Source of the DNA: Saprospiraceae bacterium
GTDB lineage: Bacteria > Bacteroidota > Bacteroidia > Chitinophagales > Saprospiraceae
Direction: 5' to 3'
Assembly: GCA_016715245.1 (NCBI GenBank)
Contig: JADKAS010000001.1
Location: 566,163 to 630,162, forward strand
DNA: 64,000 nucleotides
Shown: in pieces, positions 1 to 10,765 of the stretch
Position numbering within the stretch: position 1 is the first letter of the stretch
Layout of the letters: each line of letters begins with the position of its first letter
Notes under the pieces: generated by a model
What the model was told of the DNA's origin: nothing
Databases searched by the model: none
The model's input: the letters and a program-made list of their open reading frames with translations, nothing else
Made by a program: the position numbers and the translations under genes

Positions 1-1778
1 GTTTAAACAACTTTTTGGTACAGGCTTCTCTTCTCGACCCGGATGGTAATTTTTTACAAACCGCCACCAATATAGCAGGCGAAATCACCTGTCTAACCTT
101 TGATTCGATTTCAAATCTATATAAAGTAACATTTAATGTCTCCAACTTACCCACCGCCACTGCTAGTTTTCAAAATACACTTAAAATTGCCTTTTTTAAC
201 GGAAATCCTGCGACAACAGGCACGCTGATCGGTGTATATAACGTCAATCTCCCTATGCCACCCGGCAAAATTATTGCAGGTCTAACCTACACATTTTCTA
301 CCTTTAATCTGTCGAATCTTTTTATGGTACTCAATACCGATGGAATGACTACAGGCATGGTGTACACTTCCGACCAATTTTTGGTCGATGAATGTGAATA
401 TCAGAATAATTTTATTGTTTCTGCTTCCATTTTGAAAACCAAGACCATCAATTCTTTTTTGTGTACCGGGGATTCTTTGTTTTTTGACGGAGTTTATCTA
501 AAAAATTCCGGTGAATATACGCAAATAAAGACTTCAATTAATGGATGTGATACCGTTACCAAACTAAATCTGAAAGTTGTGAATAAAATCGAAATAACAA
601 CACCGGTTAATACATGTAAAGGGGATTCAGTACGTATCAATGGATTCTGGATATTTAGCGATACAATTATATCTTCACTAGACATTTCTTCCTTTGGTTG
701 CGACAGTATTCATCAGTATGTTATTACATTTTCCCCTCCTCAGATCAATTTTCGGGAGATTAATCTTTGTTATGGCGATTCCATTTTTGTTAATAATAAT
801 TGGATATACGACAACTATACATTAAAAGACACGTTGCAGAACTTGCCCTGCCCCATTTTTTCAACCACAACATATTTATTTTCACCGAAATATTTTATAA
901 ACCAAAAGTATACTATTTGCCCGGAAGACAGTATTTATCTTCATAACACCTGGATTCAAAGTGCTGGAGAATATCAGTTTCCTTTTCAAACTGCAAAAAT
1001 GTGTGACTCCATTATTACTGTTGAAATAACTCAGATAGATACACCCTCAGAACCAGATTTTGAAGTTGATTGTGACAAAAAATTGTATTATGCTGATATA
1101 GAGGAAAACCTCGCCTGGAGTATAAAGTGGAGCAATGGATCCACATCAACCAATACCATTTATCAGGATTCAACAGAAGGCAATGTAATACTTTTTCATC
1201 CGGAAAATGGGTGTGAAATTACATACAACTTCAACCTTAAGGTTATTCCAGGTCTGGATGACATGCAGTTTTTTGATGACACAACCATTTATCCCGGTAA
1301 ACCATTGCAATTATCTCTGCCATTGTCTGATTCTGTATGGAATGTAAGATGGAGTCCAGCACGGTTGATGTCTTGTGATACCTGTTTTTCTAATACAATT
1401 ACCACCAGAGAATCAGCAGAAATCATCCTGGATCTTTATCACGTCACCGGTTGTGATTTTCGTCAATCTTTTGATATCACTACAGATGCTTCTTCAGACA
1501 TTAACATTCCCAATGTTTTTGCTCCGGATAGCGGTATTCCGAATAATTTGTGGACATGGTCCATACCGGATTGTTTTTATGTACTTGATGTGAAGGTCTA
1601 CGACCGCTGGGGTAATCTTGTTTTTAACCGTAAAAACCCAAATGGCATTAGTTGGGACGGAACCTTTAATGGAGAAATTCTCCAGCAAGGTGTTTACACT
1701 TATTTAACTACATATAAAACCCCGGATGGCTTTGTAAAAAACAAATATGGTGATGTAACAATTATTTTGATAAAATAA
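1..1778 (+). CDS. T9SS-exported repeat protein with gliding-motility-type C-terminal domain (5' partial)
   Basis: The frame is open to the left edge, so the true start lies outside the window; the first possible start inside is a TTG at 15. The visible 587 residues begin in an unrecognised region (about 1-140). Four repeats of about 50 residues follow (about 145-350), with the pattern CxGDS, then a Tyr/Trp-centred strand, then GCDS/CDSI. The last ~85 residues match the gliding motility-associated C-terminal domain (CHU_C, type B T9SS signal): NIPNVFAPD, then VYDRWGNLVF, WDG, GVYTY and a terminal strand. Known role of this domain: it directs cargo across the outer membrane by the type IX system. 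The protein is probably a surface adhesin or matrix protein (inference). The same GCDS repeat family fills the T9SS protein at 39832-43659. The next gene follows after 26 bp and is also T9SS-like. Confidence 0.85.
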   Translation, partial: LNNFLVQASLLDPDGNFLQTATNIAGEITCLTFDSISNLYKVTFNVSNLPTATASFQNTLKIAFFNGNPATTGTLIGVYNVNLPMPPGKIIAGLTYTFSTFNLSNLFMVLNTDGMTTGMVYTSDQFLVDECEYQNNFIVSASILKTKTINSFLCTGDSLFFDGVYLKNSGEYTQIKTSINGCDTVTKLNLKVVNKIEITTPVNTCKGDSVRINGFWIFSDTIISSLDISSFGCDSIHQYVITFSPPQINFREINLCYGDSIFVNNNWIYDNYTLKDTLQNLPCPIFSTTTYLFSPKYFINQKYTICPEDSIYLHNTWIQSAGEYQFPFQTAKMCDSIITVEITQIDTPSEPDFEVDCDKKLYYADIEENLAWSIKWSNGSTSTNTIYQDSTEGNVILFHPENGCEITYNFNLKVIPGLDDMQFFDDTTIYPGKPLQLSLPLSDSVWNVRWSPARLMSCDTCFSNTITTRESAEIILDLYHVTGCDFRQSFDITTDASSDINIPNVFAPDSGIPNNLWTWSIPDCFYVLDVKVYDRWGNLVFNRKNPNGISWDGTFNGEILQQGVYTYLTTYKTPDGFVKNKYGDVTIILIK

Positions 1779-1804
1779 AAATAGTGTTTTTTCGTTCTTG
1801 AAGC

Positions 1805-2422
1805 ATGAAAATTTTATGTTTAATTTTTTTCTTTGGAATCTTTTTCTGGCCAATGGATTCCTATTCTCAAGATCATTTTGCGTTGCAAAATTTTTCTGCT
1901 TTTGTCAAAGATAAAACGGTTGTTTTAAAATGGACAATGAAACCGGGCAACACATGTTTCGGCATAGGAGTTTATCGATCAGAAGACAAACAGACATTCG
2001 ATGAGATTGGAATAATTGGCGGAGTTTGCGGAAGTCCCGACCAAGCTGTAAATTTTACATTTGTCGATTCATTTCCTATAAAAAACCGACCTAACTACTA
2101 CAGGCTAGTTCTTGGACTTTTAGGTGAATCCCAAATATTGAAAATTACCTATTATGATTGGGAAAACACTCAATCAATAACTATCCCAAATCCTGCAGAC
2201 ATCTATACCAGTAGAATAATTTTTAAAAATGATGACGAAAAAGAGGCTGTTTTATTTATTTATGATGCTTTGGGAAGATACATTTACAAATCCGGATTTG
2301 AGAAAACAAATGATTTTTCATTGACAGACTTTTTTAGAAATGACAGATACAGAGGAATCTATTATTTTGAAATAAAAAATAAGGAATTAAAAACAATATC
2401 CAATGGTTCTTTTGTTTATTAG
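1805..2422 (+). CDS. Small secreted protein with T9SS type A-like C-terminal domain
   Basis: 205 residues. An N-terminal signal peptide (basic MK start, Phe-rich core, cleavage near residue 21 after YSQ) is followed by a fibronectin-III-like beta-sandwich (about 25-115; the LKWTMKPG and FVDSFPI strands are typical). The last ~75 residues resemble a type A T9SS sorting domain: an IPNPAD opening, FIYDALGRYIYKSG, then RGIYYFEI and a short basic-to-Phe end. No catalytic motif is visible. It lies 26 bp after a larger T9SS substrate and 20 bp before namZ, so the three may be co-transcribed. Family assignment beyond FnIII plus CTD is not possible; I infer a cell-surface or extracellular protein. Confidence 0.75.
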   Translation: MKILCLIFFFGIFFWPMDSYSQDHFALQNFSAFVKDKTVVLKWTMKPGNTCFGIGVYRSEDKQTFDEIGIIGGVCGSPDQAVNFTFVDSFPIKNRPNYYRLVLGLLGESQILKITYYDWENTQSITIPNPADIYTSRIIFKNDDEKEAVLFIYDALGRYIYKSGFEKTNDFSLTDFFRNDRYRGIYYFEIKNKELKTISNGSFVY

Positions 2423-2442
2423 TGTTGAATTAATCTTTTACC

Positions 2443-3663
2443 ATGTTTCATATTACACTGTATACTTTTTTTCTTATTTTTCTTTCCACATGTCAAAATG
2501 AAAAAACGGACCTGCTTTCTTCCTCTGAGGTTAAAGTAATCAATAATTCAGGAGTTTTAAAAATAGTGCCTGGTGCTGAAAGACTACCTCAATATTATGA
2601 CTTGATAAAAAATAAAAGAGTAGGGCTGGTCGTGAACCAAACCAGTATTGTACGTGGGGTACATCTGGTCGACAGTTTGATAAAAGCAGGCATTGATATT
2701 CAATTGGTTTTTGCCCCTGAACATGGATTCAGAGGAGATGCTGATGCCGGGGAAAAAATAAAAGATGAAAAAGACAGTAAAACAGGAATATCTATTGTTT
2801 CTCTATATGGAAACAAGAAAAAACCTTCCGTGAAAGAATTGGAAAATATTGATCTTATTTTATTTGACATTCAGGATGTAGGTGTTCGTTTTTACACCTA
2901 TATATCTACTTTACATTACGTCATGGAGGCTTGTGCAGAAAATGATAAACCACTTGTCGTTCTGGACAGACCAAATCCAAATGCACATTATATAGATGGG
3001 CCAGTTCTGAAAAAGGAGTTTTCTTCATTTATTGGTTTACATCCCATTCCTGTAGTTTATGGAATGACCATTGGTGAATATGCAAAAATGATCAATGGAG
3101 AAAAATGGTTGAGCAATGGGGTGCAATGTGAACTTACGGTAATAGAAAACAAAAACTATTCTCACGATTCCTTTTATGAATTGCCGGTCCGGCCTTCACC
3201 CAACCTTCCTAATGCAAGATCTGTTCTTCTCTACCCTTCCCTTTGTTTTTTTGAAGGCACGGAGGTTAGTGTGGGACGCGGCACAGAAACCCAGTTTCAG
3301 GTTTTTGGACACCCATCGATTACCTCATCCTATTTTTTTGTACCCATGCCAAATCACGGGGCAAAATCACCCTTACACCAGGGTGAAAAATGTTATGGAA
3401 CAGATTTGACCACAAAAACCATAGAAGAATTATTGAATGAAAAAAAACTCAATCTATCCTATCTTATAGAAATGTATTCTAAAATTAATAAAACAGGCAA
3501 ACCATTTTTTCTGGAAAATTTATTTTTTGATAAACTTGCCGGAACAGATTCCCTGAGAAAAATGTTAATGGTTAAAACAACTGAAAAAGAAATCAGAGCT
3601 TCATGGAAAAATGAATTGGAAAACTTCAAAAAACTTCGTTTAAAATATCTACTGTATGAATAA
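2443..3663 (+). CDS. namZ: Exo-beta-N-acetylmuramidase NamZ-like lipoprotein (DUF1343, GH171)
   Basis: 406 residues. A short hydrophobic leader ends in a lipobox (LSTC, Cys about residue 17), so the product is probably lipid-anchored. The DUF1343 core follows: KRVGLVVNQTS (about 64-74), FAPEHGFRG (about 97-105), LFDIQDVGVRFYTYIST (about 146-162), LDRPNP (about 180) and an FEGTEVSVGRGTETQFQ stretch (about 275). These blocks are diagnostic of the NamZ family, in which characterised members remove N-acetylmuramic acid from non-reducing ends of peptidoglycan fragments for cell-wall recycling. Length is normal for the family. The helicase gene overlaps its stop codon by 8 bp if the restored start at 3656 is right. 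Mpl (49880-51220) and an amidase (37584-38867) elsewhere in the window fit a recycling role. Confidence 0.88.
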   Translation: MFHITLYTFFLIFLSTCQNEKTDLLSSSEVKVINNSGVLKIVPGAERLPQYYDLIKNKRVGLVVNQTSIVRGVHLVDSLIKAGIDIQLVFAPEHGFRGDADAGEKIKDEKDSKTGISIVSLYGNKKKPSVKELENIDLILFDIQDVGVRFYTYISTLHYVMEACAENDKPLVVLDRPNPNAHYIDGPVLKKEFSSFIGLHPIPVVYGMTIGEYAKMINGEKWLSNGVQCELTVIENKNYSHDSFYELPVRPSPNLPNARSVLLYPSLCFFEGTEVSVGRGTETQFQVFGHPSITSSYFFVPMPNHGAKSPLHQGEKCYGTDLTTKTIEELLNEKKLNLSYLIEMYSKINKTGKPFFLENLFFDKLAGTDSLRKMLMVKTTEKEIRASWKNELENFKKLRLKYLLYE

Positions 3664-6600
3664 TAATAACTTAAAAAACTACCTGAAGAAACTTTAATCC
3701 TATTTCTACATCAATATCATGAAATTGTAAATAACTCAGGTTTGAATGAGTATGAACAACTTCAGGCCCTTCATCAATTGTTTAGTTTTTTGCTTGAAGA
3801 AATTACATTAAAAGAAAATATATCATTTCCTACTCTTTTTTCAAGATTGGCGTATGTTGGATTGCAATACAAGATGAATCAATCTTTTCTGTTTTATGCA
3901 CATTGTTTCAGGAAATGTATTTCAAACGATATTATTCCGCTTTATGCGCGAATTTCTCTTGGAAAACATGTAATTCTGCAACTGTTAAAATTAACATCGG
4001 AAAATACTACCAGGATTCCTTCTTCTGGTTGGTCAAAAGATATTAAAAAATATTTCATCCGGGAAAAACCTGAAACCATTGGATTTTCACCATACATTGA
4101 AGCACTTGTTGTAGAGGTTGATGTTGAAAATTTTAAAATGTTATTTATTGATGAAAAAAATGGCGATGAAATAAAAACAGCCATTTTTAATGTTGTCCAC
4201 CGCAATGAAATATTTAATCAAAATATTATTTCTCTAAACAAACATTTTACCTTACCCGTTCCTGTAAATTTTATTGACAATGAAATTACTAAAGACTTTG
4301 CCATTGTCCCGAAAGCTTTTGTCCTCCAGCCGGATCTTTTGATAGATGTTACTTCCATAGCAGAATGTTTTAAAGAAAATGGTAGTCATTCTGTAGTTTA
4401 TCTATTAAATAAATTCAGAGGGTCTGATCCAAAAACACCTGTTTTATTGGGGAATATTGTGAATTTTCTTTTTGAAGAACTGGTCAACAACCCTGACGTA
4501 CTTTTGGAAAATCTTACACCCATTATCTTCCAAAAATTCGGTCTTCCCCTTACCCTTCTTGAAGATGATGAATTAAAAATACTATGGCAAAAAGTTGAGA
4601 CGCATTTTCGAAACCTTAAAAGAGTACTAGCCATAGATTTTAAGCAACTGGGAATAGATAAAAATAATTCTTTTATAGAGTCCTCTTTTTTTTCTAAAAA
4701 ATACGGTATTCAGGGACGTCTTGACTTATTCGTTTTTGATGAAAAAACCAAAACTTTTGCTATTGTTGAGTTAAAAAGTGGCAGTCCCTGGAAACCAAAC
4801 GCGTATGGAATCAGCTCGGCACATTTTGCACAAACTCAGATATATGAAATGTTGATTCATTCCGTTTACGGAAAGAAGACGGAATACATTAAAAACTATA
4901 TATTATATTCTAAAGAAAATGAAAAAGCTTTACGTTTTTCACCTTCATTAAAACTTCAGCAATGGGAGGTCCTCAAGGTTAGAAATGAAATTGTCATTTT
5001 AGAAGAATTAATGAAAAATTTGCCTGAAAACCACGAAATATTTAATACAATCAATCTGAATGATATAGACTATTTGAACGGCTTTTTAGTGGGGGCTGTT
5101 AAAGAGTTTCAAAAATTATATCAAAACCTTTCTTCTTTTGAAAAAAAATATTTTTATAATTATTTTTCTTTTGTAGCCAGAGAATTTACCATGGCAAAAA
5201 TCGGCGAACATGGTATTGATGCGTCACAGGGACACGCTGCATTATGGCTTGAAAATGTAGTGGAGAAAGAAAACAGATTTGCCATTATTACCAACCTAAT
5301 GATAAAAGAAAATTATACCCAAACAGATGACCCAAAGATAATTTTTCAGATAGACAAAGATGCAAAAGTGTCCAACTTCAGAAAAGGTGATATTGCCCTT
5401 ATTTATCCTGCCGAAGGAAACGATCAGGACGTTTTATATTCGCAAGTGTATAAATGTACCATCACTGATATACAAAAAGAGCAAGTTACGGTTACTCTTC
5501 GAAACAAACAAAACAATCAAACCTTTTTCCTTTCGCAATCAAAATGGAATCTGGAAGAAGACCTTATTGACAGTTCCTTTCATAAACTTTATGAATCCTT
5601 GTACAATTTTCTTAGATCAAATGAAAAATTCAAAGAACTTTTCCTTGGTTTAAAACCACCTCAGATTTCTAATCTTTCAATCGAAATTGATGTAGAAGAT
5701 CATATCACATCGCAACAACATAAATTAATTCAAAAAGCGATACACTCAAAGGACTTGTTTTTAATATGGGGTCCTCCGGGAACAGGAAAAACCAATGTGG
5801 TTCTTAAAAAAATTATTAAAGAACTTTTTTTCAAATCTAATGAAAATATTCTTGTATTGGCGTATACAAACAGAGCTGTGGATGAGATCTGTAACGCGAT
5901 GGCCAATATAAGTACTCTATTTAAAAGTAATTTTGTCAGGATTGGTTCCAAAGCTTCAACCCACCCTGATTTTTTAGAAAATTTATTAGATGTTCAAATA
6001 AAAAACTTTAATAAAAGGAATGAAATAAAATCCTTTATTCAAAATAAAAGGATTTTTGTGAGCACTGTTTCAAGCATTCTTGGCAAACCTGAAATCTTTT
6101 CTCTAAAATCTTTTGAAACCATTATCATTGATGAAGCTTCCCAGATTTTGGAGCCGATGCTCTGTGGCCTCTTGTCAAAAGGTGCAAGAACCATCTTAAT
6201 TGGCGACCATAAACAATTGCCTGCTGTCGTGAGGCAAAACAAAAAAAGTACAAGAATTAGTGACGAAGAATTGTTGTCCTGTGGTTTTAAAGACACTTCA
6301 TACTCTTTATTTGACAGACTTTTTCATCAATACAAAGACAATGGTTGGGACCATTCTTATGGGATTTTATCGGAACAAGGCAGAATGCACATTAACTTAC
6401 AGATGTTTGTTGATAGGCACTTTTACGAAAATCAACACGCTCCACTTCCTACTATGGGAGGACAAAATTCAAAAACATATCTAACTTCACTGCACAGAAA
6501 AACCGACTATCTTCAAAACAGAATAATTTTTATTCATACACCAACACAAATATCAGGAAACGCTAAAATAAATACATTTGAGGCATCTGTTTGTGCTTCC

Positions 6601-7029
6601 GTTTTGAAAGACCTTTGTGAAATTTACGAAAAAAACAATATTCCCGTTACATCCCAGTCTTTTGGTATTATTACGCCTTTCCGCGCTCAGATAGCGCAAA
6701 TACGCAAACATATTCTGGATGATACTCCTGAAATGGAGCCGAACGTAACTATAGATACTGTGGAAAGATATCAGGGAGGAGCAAGAGATGTAATACTTTT
6801 ATCTTTGTGCGCCAACAACATGAATCAACTACAAAGAATAACTTCCCTGAATGTCGGAGGTATTGACAGAAAAATGAATGTTTCATTAACAAGAGCGAGA
6901 GAACAAATTATTATGATTGGGAATAAAAATGTTCTCGAATCACAATTTTTATACAAGGAATGGATACAGCAATCCAAACAATTCAGAATGGAAGATATCC
7001 TTAGGTATCAAGTACACGAAACTGATTGA
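3656..7029 (+). CDS. RecB-type nuclease/UPF1-DNA2-type superfamily 1 helicase fusion (frameshift near start)
   Basis: About 1124 residues in one polypeptide. The N-terminal ~330 residues are unrecognised. A PD-(D/E)XK nuclease of the RecB/Cas4 type follows: GRLDLF (~354), VELKSG (~371) and the QxxxY-type motif in HFAQTQIYE (~392); no Fe-S cysteine cluster is visible. The helicase core has Walker A GPPGTGKT (~704), DEAS (~823), GDHKQLPA (~849), EQGRM, RYQGG (~1037) and SLTRAREQ (~1077), typical of UPF1-like SF1B enzymes. The longest intact frame starts only at a TTG (3742), but 3670-3741 reads as good protein. Adding one A to the A6 run at 3673-3678 joins it to an ATG at 3656 (MNNNNLKKLPEET), overlapping the namZ stop. 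The 3' end overlaps the convergent S8-GH9 gene by 22 bp. Role inferred: processing of DNA ends or branched intermediates in repair, or defence. Confidence 0.82.
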
Positions 7030-10000
7030 ACAATCAATCTGCCTGTGTTTGTCACTGAAATTTTATAACAAATACCATCAAGATCCTTAAGAATTACACC
7101 TGCGTTTTGACTTTCAAAAAATAAATCTCCACCGGTAATTTTTGTATGTACAGAAGGAAGAAATGGTAAACTTTCTGTTGAAACTATACCGGCAGCATTA
7201 ATATATAATCTCCAAAGTGTATTGTTAGGCGCTCTCAGAATGAGTCCTTTGGCAGACTCTACAATCAATAAGTTTCCTGACATGAGTTTGTAGCTGGGAA
7301 CTATAGGATTTGTCTCCTGCACAACCATTAATAACCCGCTATTGTCAACTGAAAGTCTAAATTTTGAAAAATCAGGCGATGTAAGCACCATTGATTTTGG
7401 ATACGTGGCAACATCAATGTCTCCGGATATTTGTTTAGCCTTAGTATCGGAATTAATATTTTCTCCGGAAAAATTTACCTTACCTGCCAATAAAAATAAA
7501 TAAGCTGACTGATAATAAATAGCCGGTTCTGTAATTTGCCATGAATTTTGGGGGTACCCTCTATTCCAGTCCAGATAGGATTTTAAAATGGGCTGCTGTT
7601 TAGGTGGTTGCAGCTGAATACAATCAGGGTTATATATACCACAGGTATTGGTCAGGCAACAAGGATCCAGGTCGTATGAAGGGTTAACTCCACCTGAAAG
7701 AAATCCAGGGGCAGGACCATAAGTGGAACGTCTTACGTCTCCCCATAAATTATGGCCGTGACGAAACCAATTATGGTAAACGGTATTAATTGATTTCCCG
7801 GCATTCAAATGCTCCATATTGGTCAAAAAACATAAACCAACCGGATTTCTACCATGTATATAGTGAATATAATTATTGGTTATCGCGTTGATTGCTGCAT
7901 TATTTGACGGATTCAGACCAAATTCTTTATAAGCAGCAAAAAGGTTTCCCATGCTAGTTTTTGTTCTGTTGCTACCCCATGTATGATTTGCATCGGACAA
8001 AAAAGAACGATAGGCGTCATTTTGATTTGTGTGGGCAGGCAAATTGTCATTTGTGGTTTCAATAGAATTCCTAAAAGTGTTTTTTATATCCGATGATACG
8101 GAGGGTGTAACACCCGGCAAAAATGTATAGTATAAAAGGGCCAATTGAGTAGGGATTTCAAATGGGTACACTGTATTCCACTGCTTAAAGTTACTTTGGA
8201 GATAATTGGTTTCTACGTAAGTTCTATAAGTGGAATTACCTGTCAAATCGTATAAAAACACAGAAGCTACAAGTTTGCGCATAGATCTTTCATATACACT
8301 TGTTTCTTGTTCACCGGCGGCCAAAAGTCCTGAATTATTAAATATCGTGTTTGGATTGTTAACAGCCCAGGTATATGCTTCTACAGCAGCAGTGTCTAAA
8401 ATTAAGGCATATTGCTGAGCGCCCGGAACATTAATTTTTCTAAATTGTGACGAAGCCAATGCAAACATAGCAGAAGCCGAAAAGGAAGCACTTGTTGTTT
8501 TGGGTCCGTAATACCGTAAAGAATTGTCAGCTGAGGGTGGACTTGCCGTTGTGTAGTTTTGAACACCTACCAAACTAAAAACACCACCATCGTTGTCTTG
8601 CATTTTCAGTAACCAATCCGTTTCATATTTTATTTCATCCAACAAATCAGGAATGCCGTTTCCGGATTCCGGTATTCCCATCTGATCACTTGCCCACGCT
8701 TGAGGATGTAACTGAAATGACATGAGTAAGTCAATCACACTAGCATACGCAAAATTTACATACTTATTGTAATCACCTGCGTCGTGCCAACCTCCTGAAA
8801 CATTTCTTTTTAATCTTTCAACACCAGGATTTAAAAAATTTAAACATAAGGTATCTGCCAGATGACAAGCTCCATCTATAAACCCGGAATGTGCAAAGGT
8901 GCATTCTTGGCGATTCCACATCTCTGATAATAGTACGTTTTAAAAGCGGCTTTAAAAATATTGTGATAAACAGTATCATTTATATCAAAATTTTCGGAAT
9001 GAGTAGAGCCTGAAGAAACATAATATTTTCCTGGCGTGGTAAAAGATGAAAAATCAAAATACCAAATCTGATCTCCACTTTGAGTATGGGTTGCCCCACT
9101 ATTCCACTGACTGACATTTGCGGTAAATACTATTTGGTGGGTAATGGCATTACGCAAAACTGTGCTGGTTCCGGGTGTAAACATATCGTTCTGATTAAAA
9201 CCAGTGATCGGATTGGATAAAATGGCTATTTTCTGTTCAGTGGGTTTATACCCAAACTGGTCGACTTTAAGAATAGGAACAAATAAGGAATCTAATGCTC
9301 TTGCAACCGCTTTTTGAACATCAATCAACCCATAACCGTATGTATTATTGGGTGTTGCAGTTCCGGGGATTCCATTACAAATACTACCACCAAACAGAGG
9401 AAGTGTGGTTTTTTCCAGTATATCTTCTATCTGATCCACCTCACCGGCCAGGTTTGGATTGGCTGAAATGATAAGTGCTACAGCACCGGCGACATGGGGC
9501 CCTGCCATACTTGTGCCGCTATAATTTGCATAGGTTCCATTATAAACTATAGAAGATCGCACAGCTACACCTGGAGCACATACGTTTGGTTTTAACCGGT
9601 TTGAATTGTCAAAAGTAACTGGTCCTTTGCTACTGAAGTTGGCAATACCATTTGAACTGTTTGTGGCACCAACAGAAAAACTACCTTCAAAAAAAGCGGG
9701 TGGGTCAAATGTGGTTGAACAGGTACCTCCAGAATTACCATTGGATACAACAATAACACAACCAGCATTTCTGAGGTTCATCATGGCCTCTTCCATCATG
9801 TAAATATTCAAAGCATTACATCCTTCAACAGGAGGGCAACCCCAGGAGTTATTAATTACATGTGGCATTTTAGTTGGATCCCCATCTTCCGGTCCGTCTC
9901 CGTAGGCATAAGGTGCTAAAAACCATTCAAAACATTCCACATAGGTTGACAACGAACCATATCCCCTTTCCATGTTTCTGCAACCAATCCATTTGGCCTC

Positions 10001-10753
10001 AGGGGCAACTCCAATAGTATCATTTGTAATATTTCCGACCATCGTTCCCATAGTATGGGTACCGTGATTATGGTCGTCACAAGGTATGGATAGGGTATAC
10101 CCGCAAGGGTTGTTACCTGAGTGCATAGGATGATTTTCATCAATGGCATCATGCCAATTATAGTGGTGATTAGCTGTGATTCCATTCCATCCGCGGTACC
10201 TATCTCGCAATTGTTCATGATCCCATTTATATCCCGTATCCTGACCACCGATGACGACATTTTGGCCCCGAAAACCCTGAGACCAGACTTGAGGCGCTTT
10301 TATGTTCTGTAAGCCATAGGTCACTGTTCTGTCGCTATTTTTTTCCTTTTGAATATCAGCCATTATAAAAAGTCCATCTTCCATAATGATTTCAACTTCT
10401 TCAAAAGCAGCCAACTTTTTTATTAAGGCCTTATTTGCTTTAATGGCAAATGCATTTACAATATAATATGATCTATAATAAATTTGGTTTTGCTTTAAAA
10501 AAAGAGAAATAGAAGATTGTGACTTTTCTGCCACTTCCAGTAGCTCATTATAAACAAATTTTGTTTTATTTTCTTTGCCTTTTATGGTTTTGACCGCAGA
10601 TATATCTGCTTTGGGTTTTAACACAACAAAAACAGATTTAAATTCATTTTCCTGTATATTAAGCAGTTTCGGATCAATTTTGGCCTGTCCGTAAACTTGC
10701 ATGATGAAACTACTTAAAATTATAAAAAAGTTGACCCAAAATTTACTACACAT
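7008..10753 (-). CDS. Subtilisin-like S8 protease fused to CelD_N-GH9 cellulase (one homopolymer frameshift)
   Basis: About 1248 residues when a frame break is repaired. Order: signal peptide (1-23), I9-like propeptide (about 35-130), S8 protease with Asp in GQDTG (172), His in NHGTHT (230) and Ser in SGTSMAGPH (415), then CelD_N Ig-like domain (about 493-605, opening LKVDQFGYKP), GH9 catalytic domain with WHDAGDY (~656) and the acid Glu in TEPAIYY (~1072), and three ~45-residue beta repeats (about 1110-1247). The upstream frame (8876-10753) carries protease and CelD_N without interruption, so the fusion is real. The GH9 part (7008-8921) is in another frame. One extra T in the TTT run (plus-strand AAA at 8895-8897) restores YYQRCGIAKNAPFAHSGFID, the normal GH9 entry. 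No T9SS domain is obvious. It lies 12 bp after miaE. Inferred function: extracellular glucan and protein attack. Confidence 0.85.
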
Positions 10754-10765
10754 ACCTTATATATT

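Noticed and set aside
7008..8921. GH9 as a separate gene starting at 8921
   Set aside because: The TTG at 8921 lies inside the overlap, there is no signal peptide, and the required CelD_N domain is at the end of the upstream frame.
9916..10260. 114-residue minus-strand ORF inside the protease gene
   Set aside because: It is an alternate frame of the S8 catalytic region; the protease frame carries the triad and conserved motifs, and this frame shows no domain.
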